DNA from: Nocardioidaceae bacterium
GTDB taxonomy: Bacteria > Actinomycetota > Actinomycetes > Propionibacteriales > Nocardioidaceae
DNA: 22,024 nt
Direction of reading: 5' to 3'
Assembly: GCA_025966335.1 (NCBI GenBank)
Contig: JAICRS010000015.1
Coordinates: 1 to 22,024, forward strand
This document shows, piece by piece, positions 1 to 7,131 of this stretch (its first letter is position 1; every line of letters starts with the position of its first letter). The position numbers were made by a program, and so were the translations under genes. The notes under the pieces were generated by a model that had not been told where the DNA came from, did not search any database, and was given only the letters and a program-made list of their open reading frames with translations.

Positions 1-68
1 CGGGCCGGTCCGACGCCGAGGCAGAGATTGATCTTCGCCGGTGCCGCGACCACGACCTCGCGCCTCAT
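1..68 (-). CDS. ispE: 4-diphosphocytidyl-2-C-methyl-D-erythritol kinase, N-terminal fragment (IspE)
   Basis: Only the first 22 codons are in the window; the gene runs off the left edge. The translation begins MRREVVVAAPAKINLCLGVG. The A-P-A-K-I-N-L-x-L-x-V stretch is the hallmark N-terminus of IspE, the GHMP-family kinase that phosphorylates CDP-methylerythritol in the MEP isoprenoid pathway. Its ATG overlaps the rsmA stop codon (ATGA), so the two are translationally coupled. rsmA followed by ispE is the usual actinobacterial order, which supports the call. The catalytic glycine-rich loop lies outside the window. Confidence 0.9.
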   Translation of the reverse strand, partial: MRREVVVAAPAKINLCLGVGPA

Positions 69-922
69 CGGTGCAGGCCCTCGGCGATCCGGGCGAACTG
101 CTCGACGCCGAGCGACTCACCGCGGGCCATCGGGTCGACGCCGGCGTGGGCCAGCGCGGCCTCCGCGGCCTCGGCGGACCCGGCCATCTGCTTCAGGGTG
201 GAGCGCAGCGTCTTGCGGCGCTGCGCGAACGCCGCGTCGACCACCGCGAACACCTGCTCGCGGCTCACCGACACCTGCGGCGGGTCGCGGTGCTCCCAGG
301 CGACGAGCCCGGAGTCGACGTTGGGTGCGGGCCAGAAGACGTTGCGGCCGATCGCGCCGGCCCGCTTCACCGAGGCGTACCACGCGGCCTTGACCGAGGG
401 CACGCCGTAGGTGCGGGACCCGGGCGGCGCGACCAGCCGGTCGGCGACCTCGGCCTGGACCATCACCAGCCCCCTGCGCAGCGAGGGCAGCAGCGCCATC
501 AGGTGCAGCAGCACCGGCACGGACACGTTGTAGGGCAGGTTCGCGACCAGCGCGGTCGGCTGCGGGTCCGGGAGCGAGGTGATCCTCAACGCGTCGGCGT
601 GGACCACCTCGAAGTCGTCGACGTGGGCGGGCGCGTAGGTGGCGATCGTCGAGGGCAACGCCGCGGCCAGGGCCGGGTCGATCTCGATCGCCACCACCCG
701 ACGTACGGACCCGAGCAGCGCCAGGGTCAGCGAGCCGAGGCCGGGGCCCACCTCGACCACCACGTCGTCGGGGTCGAGCGAGGCCGCGCGCACGATCCGG
801 CGGACCGTGTTCGCGTCGATCACGAAGTTCTGCCCGCGCTGCTTGGTCGGCCGCAGGTCGAGGGCGGCGGCCAGGGAACGCACATCCGCCGGGCCGAGAA
901 GTCTCGGCCCGGCGGATGTCAT
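65..922 (-). CDS. rsmA: 16S rRNA (adenine1518-N6/adenine1519-N6)-dimethyltransferase RsmA (KsgA)
   Basis: A 285-residue cytoplasmic SAM-dependent methyltransferase that dimethylates two adjacent adenines in the 3' terminal helix of 16S rRNA during 30S maturation. Visible motifs: K-Q-R-G-Q-N-F near residues 27-33, SAM motif I E-V-G-P-G-L-G at 57-63, acidic E-I-D at 80-82, and catalytic N-L-P-Y-N at 128-132 (motif IV, N-L-P-Y). Length is normal for the family. The start is placed at ATG 922, which gives residues 1-7 (MTSAGPR) before the conserved L-L-G-P-A-D-V. In-frame GTG codons at 934-940 are alternatives, and no strong ribosome binding site decides between them. Codons 2-14 lie inside a perfect inverted repeat at 882-919, so the true start could also be downstream, for example GTG at codon 14. 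It follows the rpf gene by about 50 bp and overlaps ispE. Confidence 0.93.
   Translation of the reverse strand: MTSAGPRLLGPADVRSLAAALDLRPTKQRGQNFVIDANTVRRIVRAASLDPDDVVVEVGPGLGSLTLALLGSVRRVVAIEIDPALAAALPSTIATYAPAHVDDFEVVHADALRITSLPDPQPTALVANLPYNVSVPVLLHLMALLPSLRRGLVMVQAEVADRLVAPPGSRTYGVPSVKAAWYASVKRAGAIGRNVFWPAPNVDSGLVAWEHRDPPQVSVSREQVFAVVDAAFAQRRKTLRSTLKQMAGSAEAAEAALAHAGVDPMARGESLGVEQFARIAEGLHR
882..919. repeat. Perfect 18-bp inverted repeat at the rsmA start
   Basis: Arms 882-899 and 902-919 are exact reverse complements separated by AG. On the minus strand the hairpin starts directly after the rsmA ATG and the RNA stem would be almost entirely G:C. No U-tract follows. It may act as a translational brake, an RNase III site, or a U-less terminator or attenuator between rpf and rsmA. 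It may also simply be an inverted duplication, because one arm encodes the conserved L-L-G-P-A-D-V of RsmA and the other encodes the unconserved N-terminus. Confidence 0.85.
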
Positions 923-971
923 GTCGTCGCTCACCACCACCAGATCACCACGGGGTGAGCCTACTGTCCTG

Positions 972-2135
972 CTACTGGGGCAGGCCCAGCGAAGCGGAGC
1001 AGGCCGGCCAGGCGCCGTAGCCGCCGTTGGCGTCACGGAGCTTGGTGGCGATCGCGATCTGCGTCTCCCGGCTCTGCTCGTGCGGGTAGCCCGGTCCGCC
1101 GTACGCACGCCAGGTGCTCAGGCTGAACTGCAGGCCGCCGTAGTAGCCGTTGCCGGTGTTGATCGCCCAGTTGCCGCCGGACTCGCACTGGGCGAGCTGG
1201 TCCCACACGGTGCTGCCGCTGGCGTAGTTCGTGCTCGACGTCGTCGCCGGTGCCGGGGCCGGGGCCGGAGCCGGGCGGTCCTTGGTGCCGACCCGGACGA
1301 TGCCGGTGACCGGCTTGCGGTTCACCGTGGACCGCACGACCTTGCGCTTGACGACGTCACCGTTCTCGATCCGCAGCCGGTAGACCACGTCGCGGCTTCC
1401 GTCGCGGGCCTCGCGCACGGTCTTGGTGTTGCCTTCGTACATGCCCGAGTCGTAACGCTCGTCCACGCCGGCGTCGATCGCCTGGGTCACCGTGCGGGTC
1501 TTGGTGCGCACGTTCGTGACCACGATCTTGTCACCGTCGTCGAGGGTGGCGCCGGCCTTGGGCCGGACCCGGTCGTTCTTGTCGACGGTGACGTCGAGCT
1601 CGTTGAGCGCCTCGGCCACGGTCAGTGCCGGGACCTGCCGGGTGGTCGCCTTCTTCGCGCCGACCTTCAGGGTGATCTTCTTGGGGGTGACCACCTCGAG
1701 GTCGAGGCCGTCGCGGCCGATCGAGGAGCCACGGCTGGCCGACAGCTCGGCGCCGGCGTAGCGCAGGCCCAGCTGGTCCAGGGCGGTGTCCACATCGGTC
1801 GCGGTCACCCAGTAGGTCTCGTCCTGCCCGTCGACGCTGATCTCCAGCGGACGGCCGAAGCGGACCGCGATCCGGGTGCCTTCGTCGACCGGAGCCGCGA
1901 GGGCGGGCGCGACGATGTCGTGCTCGCCCACGGAGATCCCCTGGGCCTTGAGGACGTCACCGACGGTCTCGCCGAGGGTGGTGACTTCGGTGGCTTCGCC
2001 GTCGACCGACACGGTGACGGTCTTGTTCATGGCCGCGTATCCGACGGTGGTGGCCACCAGGGCCATCACGACGGCGCTGACCATGACGGCGAGGGCTGCC
2101 TTGCTCTTGGTGAGGAGTGCGAGGGATTTCCGCAC
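972..2135 (-). CDS. rpfB: Resuscitation-promoting factor, RpfB-type secreted transglycosylase
   Basis: With the chosen start this is a 387-residue exported protein that cleaves peptidoglycan and promotes exit from dormancy. The N-terminus (basic RKSLALLTKSK, then a hydrophobic run to about residue 36) is a signal peptide or membrane anchor. Three DUF348 repeats follow (about 38-190), then a G5 domain (about 195-275), a Pro/Ala linker (about 288-296) and the C-terminal transglycosylase-like domain (about 310-387). The catalytic Glu is in Q-C-E-S-G-G-N-W near residue 318, and two Cys probably form a disulfide. The start is GTG 2135, with GGAG four bases upstream; an open frame extends to 2237 but that extension (Cys/Gly/Pro-rich, before the signal) looks noncoding. 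The gene sits between tatD and rsmA, as in M. tuberculosis. Confidence 0.93.
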   Translation of the reverse strand: MRKSLALLTKSKAALAVMVSAVVMALVATTVGYAAMNKTVTVSVDGEATEVTTLGETVGDVLKAQGISVGEHDIVAPALAAPVDEGTRIAVRFGRPLEISVDGQDETYWVTATDVDTALDQLGLRYAGAELSASRGSSIGRDGLDLEVVTPKKITLKVGAKKATTRQVPALTVAEALNELDVTVDKNDRVRPKAGATLDDGDKIVVTNVRTKTRTVTQAIDAGVDERYDSGMYEGNTKTVREARDGSRDVVYRLRIENGDVVKRKVVRSTVNRKPVTGIVRVGTKDRPAPAPAPAPATTSSTNYASGSTVWDQLAQCESGGNWAINTGNGYYGGLQFSLSTWRAYGGPGYPHEQSRETQIAIATKLRDANGGYGAWPACSASLGLPQ

Positions 2136-2433
2136 AGTGCTCCAAATGGTGGTACTCCCCGGGCCGCGGGCACACGGCACGCACAGGGTTCCACCCCCCA
2201 GCACCGATCGGTCCTGGAACAGCACGATGGCCCGCACGTGTCATGTGCCAGTGTTCTGGCTACCCGTGTGGGCCCCCTGTGGGTGCCGCCCGAAAACTTC
2301 CCCGCTCCCGGCCAACAGTCACAAGACGATAACGGGGATCGAAGCCCCTGCCAAACGAAGTGGTCACGGTTGCGCCCGGTATGTCCGCATCTCGCGTGGG
2401 CGGGCTCACGTCATCGGGCGTCCCCCGGAGGGG
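2136..2433 (-). promoter_or_regulatory. Long leader/promoter region of the rpf gene
   Basis: This is a 298-bp gap between tatD and rpf. It has no convincing gene. Read on the minus strand it contains CGTTATCGTCTTGTGACTG (near 2318-2336), a candidate promoter or regulator box, and further down a small hairpin GCCAG-AACA-CTGGC (2247-2260). Actinobacterial rpf genes often have long regulated leaders, some with c-di-AMP (ydaO-type) riboswitches. The conserved blocks of that riboswitch that I know could not be matched here, so no riboswitch is called. A short G/C hairpin at 2422-2433 directly follows the tatD stop. Confidence 0.35.
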
Positions 2434-3318
2434 TCACCAGCGGCCACCGAAGGCCTGGTCGGTGTTCTCGTCGACCGCCCGGCACAGCTCCGCGACGTCG
2501 ACCTCGAGGTGCTCGGCCATCGCCCGGACGATGTGCGGGACCAGGTACGACGCGTTCGGCCGGCCCCGGAACGGCGTCGGCGTGAGGTACGGCGCATCGG
2601 TCTCGACCAGGACCCTGTCCAGCGGGGTGATCGAGAGCGCGTCCCGGAGCGGTTCGGCGTTCTTGAAGGTCACCGTGCCGGCGAACGACAGCCACGCCCC
2701 GCGGTCCAGGCAGGCCCGGGCGAACCGCGCGTCGCCGGAGAAGCAGTGCATCACCACCCGCTCCGGCACCCCCTCCTCGTCCAGCAGCCGGAGCACGTCG
2801 TCGTGGGCGTCGCGGTCGTGGATCACCAGCGTCTTGCCGAGCCGCTTCGCGAGGTCGATGTGCCGGCGGAACGACTCGTGCTGCGCGGCGCGGCCCTCCT
2901 CGCCGGTGCGGAAGTAGTCGAGCCCGGTCTCCCCGACCGCGCGGACCCGGCGGCTTCCCGCCGCCAGGCTCTCGACCTCGGCCATCGCCTCGTCGAGCCG
3001 CCCGGCCTCGGCGAGGCGGGGTGCCTCGTTCGGGTGCAGGGCGACACCGGCCACCAGGGCGTCGTACTTCTCCGCCGCCTCGACCGCCCACCGCGCGCCG
3101 GGCAGGTCGCAGCCGATCTGCACGATCCGGGTGACCCCGACCTCGGCCGCGCGCGTGAGGGCCTCGTCGGTCGCCAGCCAGGAGCCGTCCGGGCCGTCGG
3201 CGATGTCGAGGTGGCAGTGGTTGTCGACCACCGGGTGCGGGAGCGGCTCCGGCAGCGGCGGACGGCTGCGGTCGCGTCCCTCGGCGGCGCGGTTTCGGGT
3301 GGGCTCGTCGGGTGCCAT
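2434..3318 (-). CDS. tatD: TatD-family metal-dependent hydrolase (DNase)
   Basis: A 294-residue TIM-barrel amidohydrolase-like enzyme; family members are 3'-5' exonucleases acting on DNA ends. Metal-site residues are all visible: H34-C-H36 in D-N-H-C-H-L-D, E130 in V-G-E-T-G-L-D-Y, H167 in V-I-H-D-R-D, H191 in M-H-C-F-S-G, and D241 in E-T-D-A-P-Y-L. The first 28 or so residues are a charged, proline-rich extension before the barrel. ATG 3318 is the start because it lies 10 bp after the rsmI stop and precedes the first conserved residues. It is probably cotranscribed with rsmI. In M. tuberculosis metS lies between these genes; here it is absent. Confidence 0.93.
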   Translation of the reverse strand: MAPDEPTRNRAAEGRDRSRPPLPEPLPHPVVDNHCHLDIADGPDGSWLATDEALTRAAEVGVTRIVQIGCDLPGARWAVEAAEKYDALVAGVALHPNEAPRLAEAGRLDEAMAEVESLAAGSRRVRAVGETGLDYFRTGEEGRAAQHESFRRHIDLAKRLGKTLVIHDRDAHDDVLRLLDEEGVPERVVMHCFSGDARFARACLDRGAWLSFAGTVTFKNAEPLRDALSITPLDRVLVETDAPYLTPTPFRGRPNASYLVPHIVRAMAEHLEVDVAELCRAVDENTDQAFGGRW

Positions 3319-3328
3319 GCAGGCGAGG

Positions 3329-4177
3329 CTACTTCTTGTGCACGGCGTCGTAGACGACCCGCTTCGGCAGCCCCGCCCGGCGTGCGACGTCGAGGATCGC
3401 GTCCTTGCGGGTCGACCCGGCCTGCTCCTCGTCGGCGACCAGCCCGGCCAGGCTCTCCGGGTCGGTGGGTACGTCGGCCGTCTCACCCGCGCCCTCGACG
3501 ACGATCGTGACCTCTCCGCGGATCCCGTCGGCGGCCCACTGCGCGAGCGACGCCAGCCCCGCCCGACGTACCTCCTCGTGGGTCTTCGTCAGCTCCCGGC
3601 ACACCGCCGCGCGCCGGTCCTCGCCGAAGGCGGCGGCCATCGCCTCGAGCGCCGTCGCCGTCCGGTGCGGAGCCTCGAAGAACACCATCGTCCGGCGCTC
3701 GCGGTCCAGGCCGGCGAGCCGGCGGGTCCGTTCTCCGGCCTTGCGCGGCAGGAACCCCTCGAAGCAGAACCGGTCGACCGGCAGCCCGGAGACCGCGAGC
3801 GCGGTGAGCACCGCCGACGGGCCGGGCACCGCGGTGACCCGGATGTCGCGCTCGACGGCGGCGGCGACCAGCCGGTAGCCGGGGTCGGACACCGACGGCA
3901 TCCCGGCATCGGTCACGAGCAGCACCCGGTCCCCCGCCTCGAGCGCCTCGACCAGCGCCGGGGTCCGGGCGGTCTCGTTGCCCTCGAAGTAGGACACCAC
4001 CCGGCCGGTGATCTCGACACCGAGGTCCGTGGTCAGCCGCTTGAGCCGGCGGGTGTCCTCGGCGGCGACCACGTCGGCGGTGGCGAGCTCGTCGGCGAGC
4101 CGCGGCGGGGCGTCGGCGACCCGGCCGATCGGGGTCGCGGCCAGGACCAGGACGCCGGTGCTGCTCGGTTCGCTCAC
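3329..4177 (-). CDS. rsmI: 16S rRNA (cytidine1402-2'-O)-methyltransferase RsmI
   Basis: A 282-residue tetrapyrrole-methylase-fold enzyme that methylates the ribose of C1402 in 16S rRNA. Family signatures: L-A-A-T-P-I-G near residues 12-18, A-A-E-D-T-R-R at 38-44, S-Y-F-E-G-N-E at 62-68, and the conserved D-A-G-M-P-S-V-S-D-P-G at 90-100, followed by V-P-G-P-S-A at 117-122. The C-terminal tail (R-K-D-A-I-L-D-V-A-R-R-A-G-L-P-K-R) is the small helical domain typical of the family. The start is GTG 4177, chosen because it gives the standard N-terminus. The gene is divergent from pmt, an arrangement conserved in mycobacteria. Confidence 0.94.
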   Translation of the reverse strand: MSEPSSTGVLVLAATPIGRVADAPPRLADELATADVVAAEDTRRLKRLTTDLGVEITGRVVSYFEGNETARTPALVEALEAGDRVLLVTDAGMPSVSDPGYRLVAAAVERDIRVTAVPGPSAVLTALAVSGLPVDRFCFEGFLPRKAGERTRRLAGLDRERRTMVFFEAPHRTATALEAMAAAFGEDRRAAVCRELTKTHEEVRRAGLASLAQWAADGIRGEVTIVVEGAGETADVPTDPESLAGLVADEEQAGSTRKDAILDVARRAGLPKRVVYDAVHKK

Positions 4178-4239
4178 GCCGCGATCATCTCGGGCGGGCG
4201 GGCCGTCGGCAAACGCGACGTTCGGCGCCGGTGGCTCCG

Positions 4240-4245
4240 TACCAT
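4240..4245 (+). promoter_or_regulatory. Candidate -10 element (TACCAT) for pmt
   Basis: TACCAT fits the actinobacterial TANNNT -10 pattern and ends 8 bases before the pmt GTG. No Shine-Dalgarno sequence is visible, so pmt may be leaderless or nearly so. The match is short and would need transcription start mapping. Confidence 0.35.
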
Positions 4246-4253
4246 TGCGACTC

Positions 4254-5930
4254 GTGACCACCACCCGCGCCGAGCACGATCCCGGGCCCGTCCGGACGAC
4301 GAGCCTGTCGTGGACGTCGCAGGGCCGGGTGGTGCCCAGCGCGCGGCGCCGGATGCTGCCCGCGATCCGGCACAGCGACCGGTTCACGGGGTGGGCCGCG
4401 ACGCTCGCGGTCACGCTGGTCGCCGGGTTCCTCCGGCTGTGGAAGCTCGGCACGCCGCAGGAGTTCCTGTTCGACGAGACCTACTACGCCAAGGACGCCT
4501 GGTCGCTGATCCGGCACGGCTACACCACCGGCTACGTCCAGGACGCCGACGAGAAGATCACCGACGGCACGGTCACCGGGATCTTCACCGACTCACCGAG
4601 CATGATCGTGCACCCCGAGGCGGGGAAGTGGCTGATCGCGCTCGGCGAGCAGACCTTCGGGATGGACGCGTTCGGGTGGCGGGTCGCGAGCGCCGTGGTC
4701 GGCACGCTGATGGTGCTGGTGATGATCCGGCTGGTCCGCCGGCTCACCGGCTCGACGTTGCTCGGCTGCACCGCCGGCCTGCTGCTGTGCTTCGACGGGC
4801 TGCACTTCGTGATGTCCCGGCTGGCACTGCTCGACATCTTCCTGGCGTTCTTCCTGCTGTGCGCGGTCGCCTGCCTGGTGGCCGACCGGGACTGGGGCCG
4901 GCTGCGGATGGCGCAACGGGTCCCGGCCGACCACCGCACCACGCCTTCGGACTGGGGACCGGTGCGCGGCCTGCGGTTCCGGCCGTGGCGGCTGGCGGCG
5001 GGCGTGTTCTTCGGGCTGGCCGTCGCCACCAAGTGGAACGCGCTGTTCCCGATCGCCGCGTTCGGGCTGCTGGTCTGGGCCTGGGACGCGGGCGCGCGCC
5101 GGTCGCTGGGCGTACGCCGGGCGTGGCTGCGCTCCGCCGTCGTGGACGCGATCCCCGCCTTCTTCTACCTGATCGTCGTGGCCCTGGTCGTCTACGTGCT
5201 GTCCTGGACCGGCTGGCTGCTGCACGCCGCGGAGTACGAGGCGGCGCTGTCGGACACGCAGTACGGCGCCTACTGGGGCTCCTACCTGGAACAGGACGCC
5301 ACCGGGTTCCTGCCCGAGCTGATCGAGTCGCTGCGGTCGTTGTGGAACTACCACCAGGACGTCTACACCTTCCACACCCGCGGGCTCACCGACGCCACCC
5401 ACGTCTACCAGTCGCACCCGGGTGGCTGGCTGATCCTGAACCGGCCGGTCGGGGTCGACGCGAAGCTCGACATCGCGCCCGGTGCGCAGGGGTGCGACGC
5501 ACCCGCGGACAGCACCTGCCTGCGCCAGGTGCTCCTGCTCGGCACACCGGCGCTGTGGTGGGGTGGCGTGCTCGCCCTGCTCTACGCGGTCTACGCCTGG
5601 GTGGGTCGCCGCGACTGGCGGTTCGGCCTGGCGGTCGTCGGTGTGCTGTCGACCTGGCTGCCCTGGTTCCGCTACGACGACCGGCCGATCTTCTCCTACT
5701 ACGCGGTCGCGATCATCCCGTTCACCGTGATCGCGGTGACCCTGCTCCTTGGTCGGCTGGTCGGCGGGCCGCGGGCGTCGTACCGGCGGCGGATGTGGGG
5801 CACGGCGTTCGCCGGGGCGTTCGTGGTGCTGGTGCTGGTCAACTTCGCGTGGTTCTGGCCGATCTACACCGACGAGCTGATCACCACCCCGGAGTGGCTG
5901 GAACGGATCTGGTTCCGGATCTGGATCTGA
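4254..5930 (+). CDS. pmt: Polyprenyl-phosphate-mannose:protein O-mannosyltransferase (GT39)
   Basis: A 558-residue polytopic membrane enzyme that transfers mannose from polyprenyl-phosphate mannose to Ser/Thr of proteins during Sec export. The first membrane segment is near residues 46-60. The catalytic D74-E75 pair is in F-L-F-D-E-T-Y-Y-A-K-D, at the start of the first extracytoplasmic loop, as in the family. Also seen: H-P-E-A-G-K-W-L, many further membrane segments, a large loop with W-N-Y-H-Q-D, and a C-terminal four-helix PMT module ending in W-F-W-P-I-Y-T. The start is GTG 4254, about 76 bp divergent from rsmI. Upstream in-frame codons run into rsmI antisense and lack coding character. 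Confidence 0.93.
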   Translation: MTTTRAEHDPGPVRTTSLSWTSQGRVVPSARRRMLPAIRHSDRFTGWAATLAVTLVAGFLRLWKLGTPQEFLFDETYYAKDAWSLIRHGYTTGYVQDADEKITDGTVTGIFTDSPSMIVHPEAGKWLIALGEQTFGMDAFGWRVASAVVGTLMVLVMIRLVRRLTGSTLLGCTAGLLLCFDGLHFVMSRLALLDIFLAFFLLCAVACLVADRDWGRLRMAQRVPADHRTTPSDWGPVRGLRFRPWRLAAGVFFGLAVATKWNALFPIAAFGLLVWAWDAGARRSLGVRRAWLRSAVVDAIPAFFYLIVVALVVYVLSWTGWLLHAAEYEAALSDTQYGAYWGSYLEQDATGFLPELIESLRSLWNYHQDVYTFHTRGLTDATHVYQSHPGGWLILNRPVGVDAKLDIAPGAQGCDAPADSTCLRQVLLLGTPALWWGGVLALLYAVYAWVGRRDWRFGLAVVGVLSTWLPWFRYDDRPIFSYYAVAIIPFTVIAVTLLLGRLVGGPRASYRRRMWGTAFAGAFVVLVLVNFAWFWPIYTDELITTPEWLERIWFRIWI

Positions 5931-5941
5931 CCCGGCGCTGG

Positions 5942-5947
5942 TAGACA
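5942..5947 (+). promoter_or_regulatory. Candidate leaderless -10 element (TAGACA)
   Basis: TAGACA(T) ends exactly 6 bases before the ATG at 5954, so the expected transcription start is the A of the ATG. No ribosome binding site precedes this ATG. The same word GGTAGACATGT at the same distance precedes the TRIC gene (14899-14904, minus strand). Confidence 0.45.
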
Positions 5948-5953
5948 TGTGCC

Positions 5954-7072
5954 ATGGCGTACTCCGCTGCCAAGGTGCTGGCCTACCGGGTGCACAGCCA
6001 GCAGCTCGACCGTGCAGGCCGACACCGGCCTACCGACGTCGCCGCGCTCGACCTGGGCGTGCAGGACACCGGCCGCGACGGCGCCGGTTGGGCGCTGGTC
6101 AACCGCGGCGTGGACCCCGGTCAGGTCGCGGACCCGGCCGGCGACCTGGTGCTCGCGTGGACGCTCCGCGGTGCGCCACACGTCTACCGGCGCGCAGACA
6201 TAGCCGGTGTGGCCGCCGCGACCGCACCGTTCTCCGAGGCGGACGCCGCGAAGCGGATCTTCGACGCGGCCAGGCCGCTGCGGGCGGCCGGGATCGACGT
6301 GCTCGAGGCGCTGGACGTGGTCGCCAGGCAGATGCAGTCAATCGTCACCGCCCCGACCGTCAAGGGCGACCTGTCGTCGGCGCTGACCGACCGGCTCGAC
6401 GCGCCCTACCTGCGCTACTGCCGGCCCTGCGCCGCCACGCACTGCTACGAGCAGCCGTTCCGGCTCGCCGCACTGCGCGTCGGTCTGGAGCTGCAGCCCG
6501 ACACGTCACCGCCGGTGCTGCAACGGATCGCCGGCTGGGGCGGCCCGGCGGCGAGCGTGCCCGCATCGCTGGACGTGGTCCGCGCCTACCTGCACCTGCT
6601 CGGCCCGGCGACCCCGAAGCAGGTCGCGGCCTACGTCGACGCCCCGGTGAAGGACGTGAAGGCACGCTGGCCCGAGGACGCGGTCGAGGTGTCAGTCGCC
6701 GTCGACGGGTCGGACTCCGACGAGACCCGTTGGCTCCTGGCCGAGGACCGCCCCGCGCTCGGCGAGGCCGCCGTGGATCAAGGACTGGTCCGGCTGCTCT
6801 CGCCGTTCGACCTGTTCCTCCAGGCCAAGGACCGTGAGCTGCTGGTGCCCGACCCGGCTCGGCGCAAGCAGATGTGGGTGGTGCTCGGCCGGCCCGGCGC
6901 GGTCCTCGTCGGCGCGCAGCTGGTGGGCACCTGGCGGCCACGGGCCTCCGGCCGGAAGCTGCGGTTGCTGGTGGACACGTGGGCCCCGGTCCCCGACGCC
7001 GCGCTGGCGGAGCAGGGGGAGCGTCTGGCGAGCTACCGCGGTGCGACGTACGACGGGCTCGCGGAGCACTGA
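5954..7072 (+). CDS. Winged-helix DNA-binding protein of the AlkZ/YcaQ (HTH_42) superfamily
   Basis: A 372-residue cytoplasmic protein. The N-terminal segment (Y-R-V-H-S-Q-Q-L), the G-V-Q-D-T motif near residues 35-39, the middle winged-helix repeats (P-A-S-L-D-V-V-R-A-Y-L-H-L-L-G-P-A-T-P-K-Q at about 202-222) and the C-terminal L-L-S-P-F-D-L-F-L-Q near 282-291 match the HTH_42/DUF1006 family. Characterised relatives include DNA glycosylases (AlkZ of Streptomyces, E. coli YcaQ) that unhook bulky or crosslinked bases through a Q-x-Q or Q-x-D motif. Here the corresponding site reads V-Q-D-T, so the glycosylase activity is uncertain. It follows pmt by 23 bp with its own putative -10. Confidence 0.8.
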   Translation: MAYSAAKVLAYRVHSQQLDRAGRHRPTDVAALDLGVQDTGRDGAGWALVNRGVDPGQVADPAGDLVLAWTLRGAPHVYRRADIAGVAAATAPFSEADAAKRIFDAARPLRAAGIDVLEALDVVARQMQSIVTAPTVKGDLSSALTDRLDAPYLRYCRPCAATHCYEQPFRLAALRVGLELQPDTSPPVLQRIAGWGGPAASVPASLDVVRAYLHLLGPATPKQVAAYVDAPVKDVKARWPEDAVEVSVAVDGSDSDETRWLLAEDRPALGEAAVDQGLVRLLSPFDLFLQAKDRELLVPDPARRKQMWVVLGRPGAVLVGAQLVGTWRPRASGRKLRLLVDTWAPVPDAALAEQGERLASYRGATYDGLAEH

Positions 7073-7098
7073 CCGGGCGGCGACCCCGCTGTTACGGT
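7069..7098 (+). promoter_or_regulatory. Candidate promoter of the receiver/reductase-kinase operon
   Basis: CTGACC (7069-7074) overlaps the stop codon of the upstream gene and TACGGT (7093-7098) lies 18 bases further on, giving a -35/-10 pair. The predicted leader is about 27 bases and includes AAGG just upstream of the ATG at 7132. The -10 context GTTACGGTGGTG is the same as before the glutaredoxin gene at 10953-10958 (minus strand). Confidence 0.4.
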
Positions 7099-7131
7099 GG
7101 TGCGACCACCGGCCGCGCGAAGGCTGAACCG

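Noticed and set aside
41..958. 305-codon plus-strand frame
   Set aside because: It is antisense to rsmA, which has full family motifs; the His/Arg/Gly-rich text is typical of a GC-rich shadow frame.
2136..2237. N-terminal extension of the rpf gene from GTG 2237
   Set aside because: It would place 34 Cys/Gly/Pro-rich residues before a normal signal peptide; GTG 2135 gives the standard start.
2136..2433. ydaO-type c-di-AMP riboswitch upstream of rpf
   Set aside because: Expected from other actinobacterial rpf genes, but the conserved blocks could not be found by eye; left as an unassigned leader.
3131..5944. 937-codon plus-strand frame across tatD, rsmI and pmt
   Set aside because: It crosses three well supported genes in other frames and has Arg/Pro/Gly-rich text with no domain.
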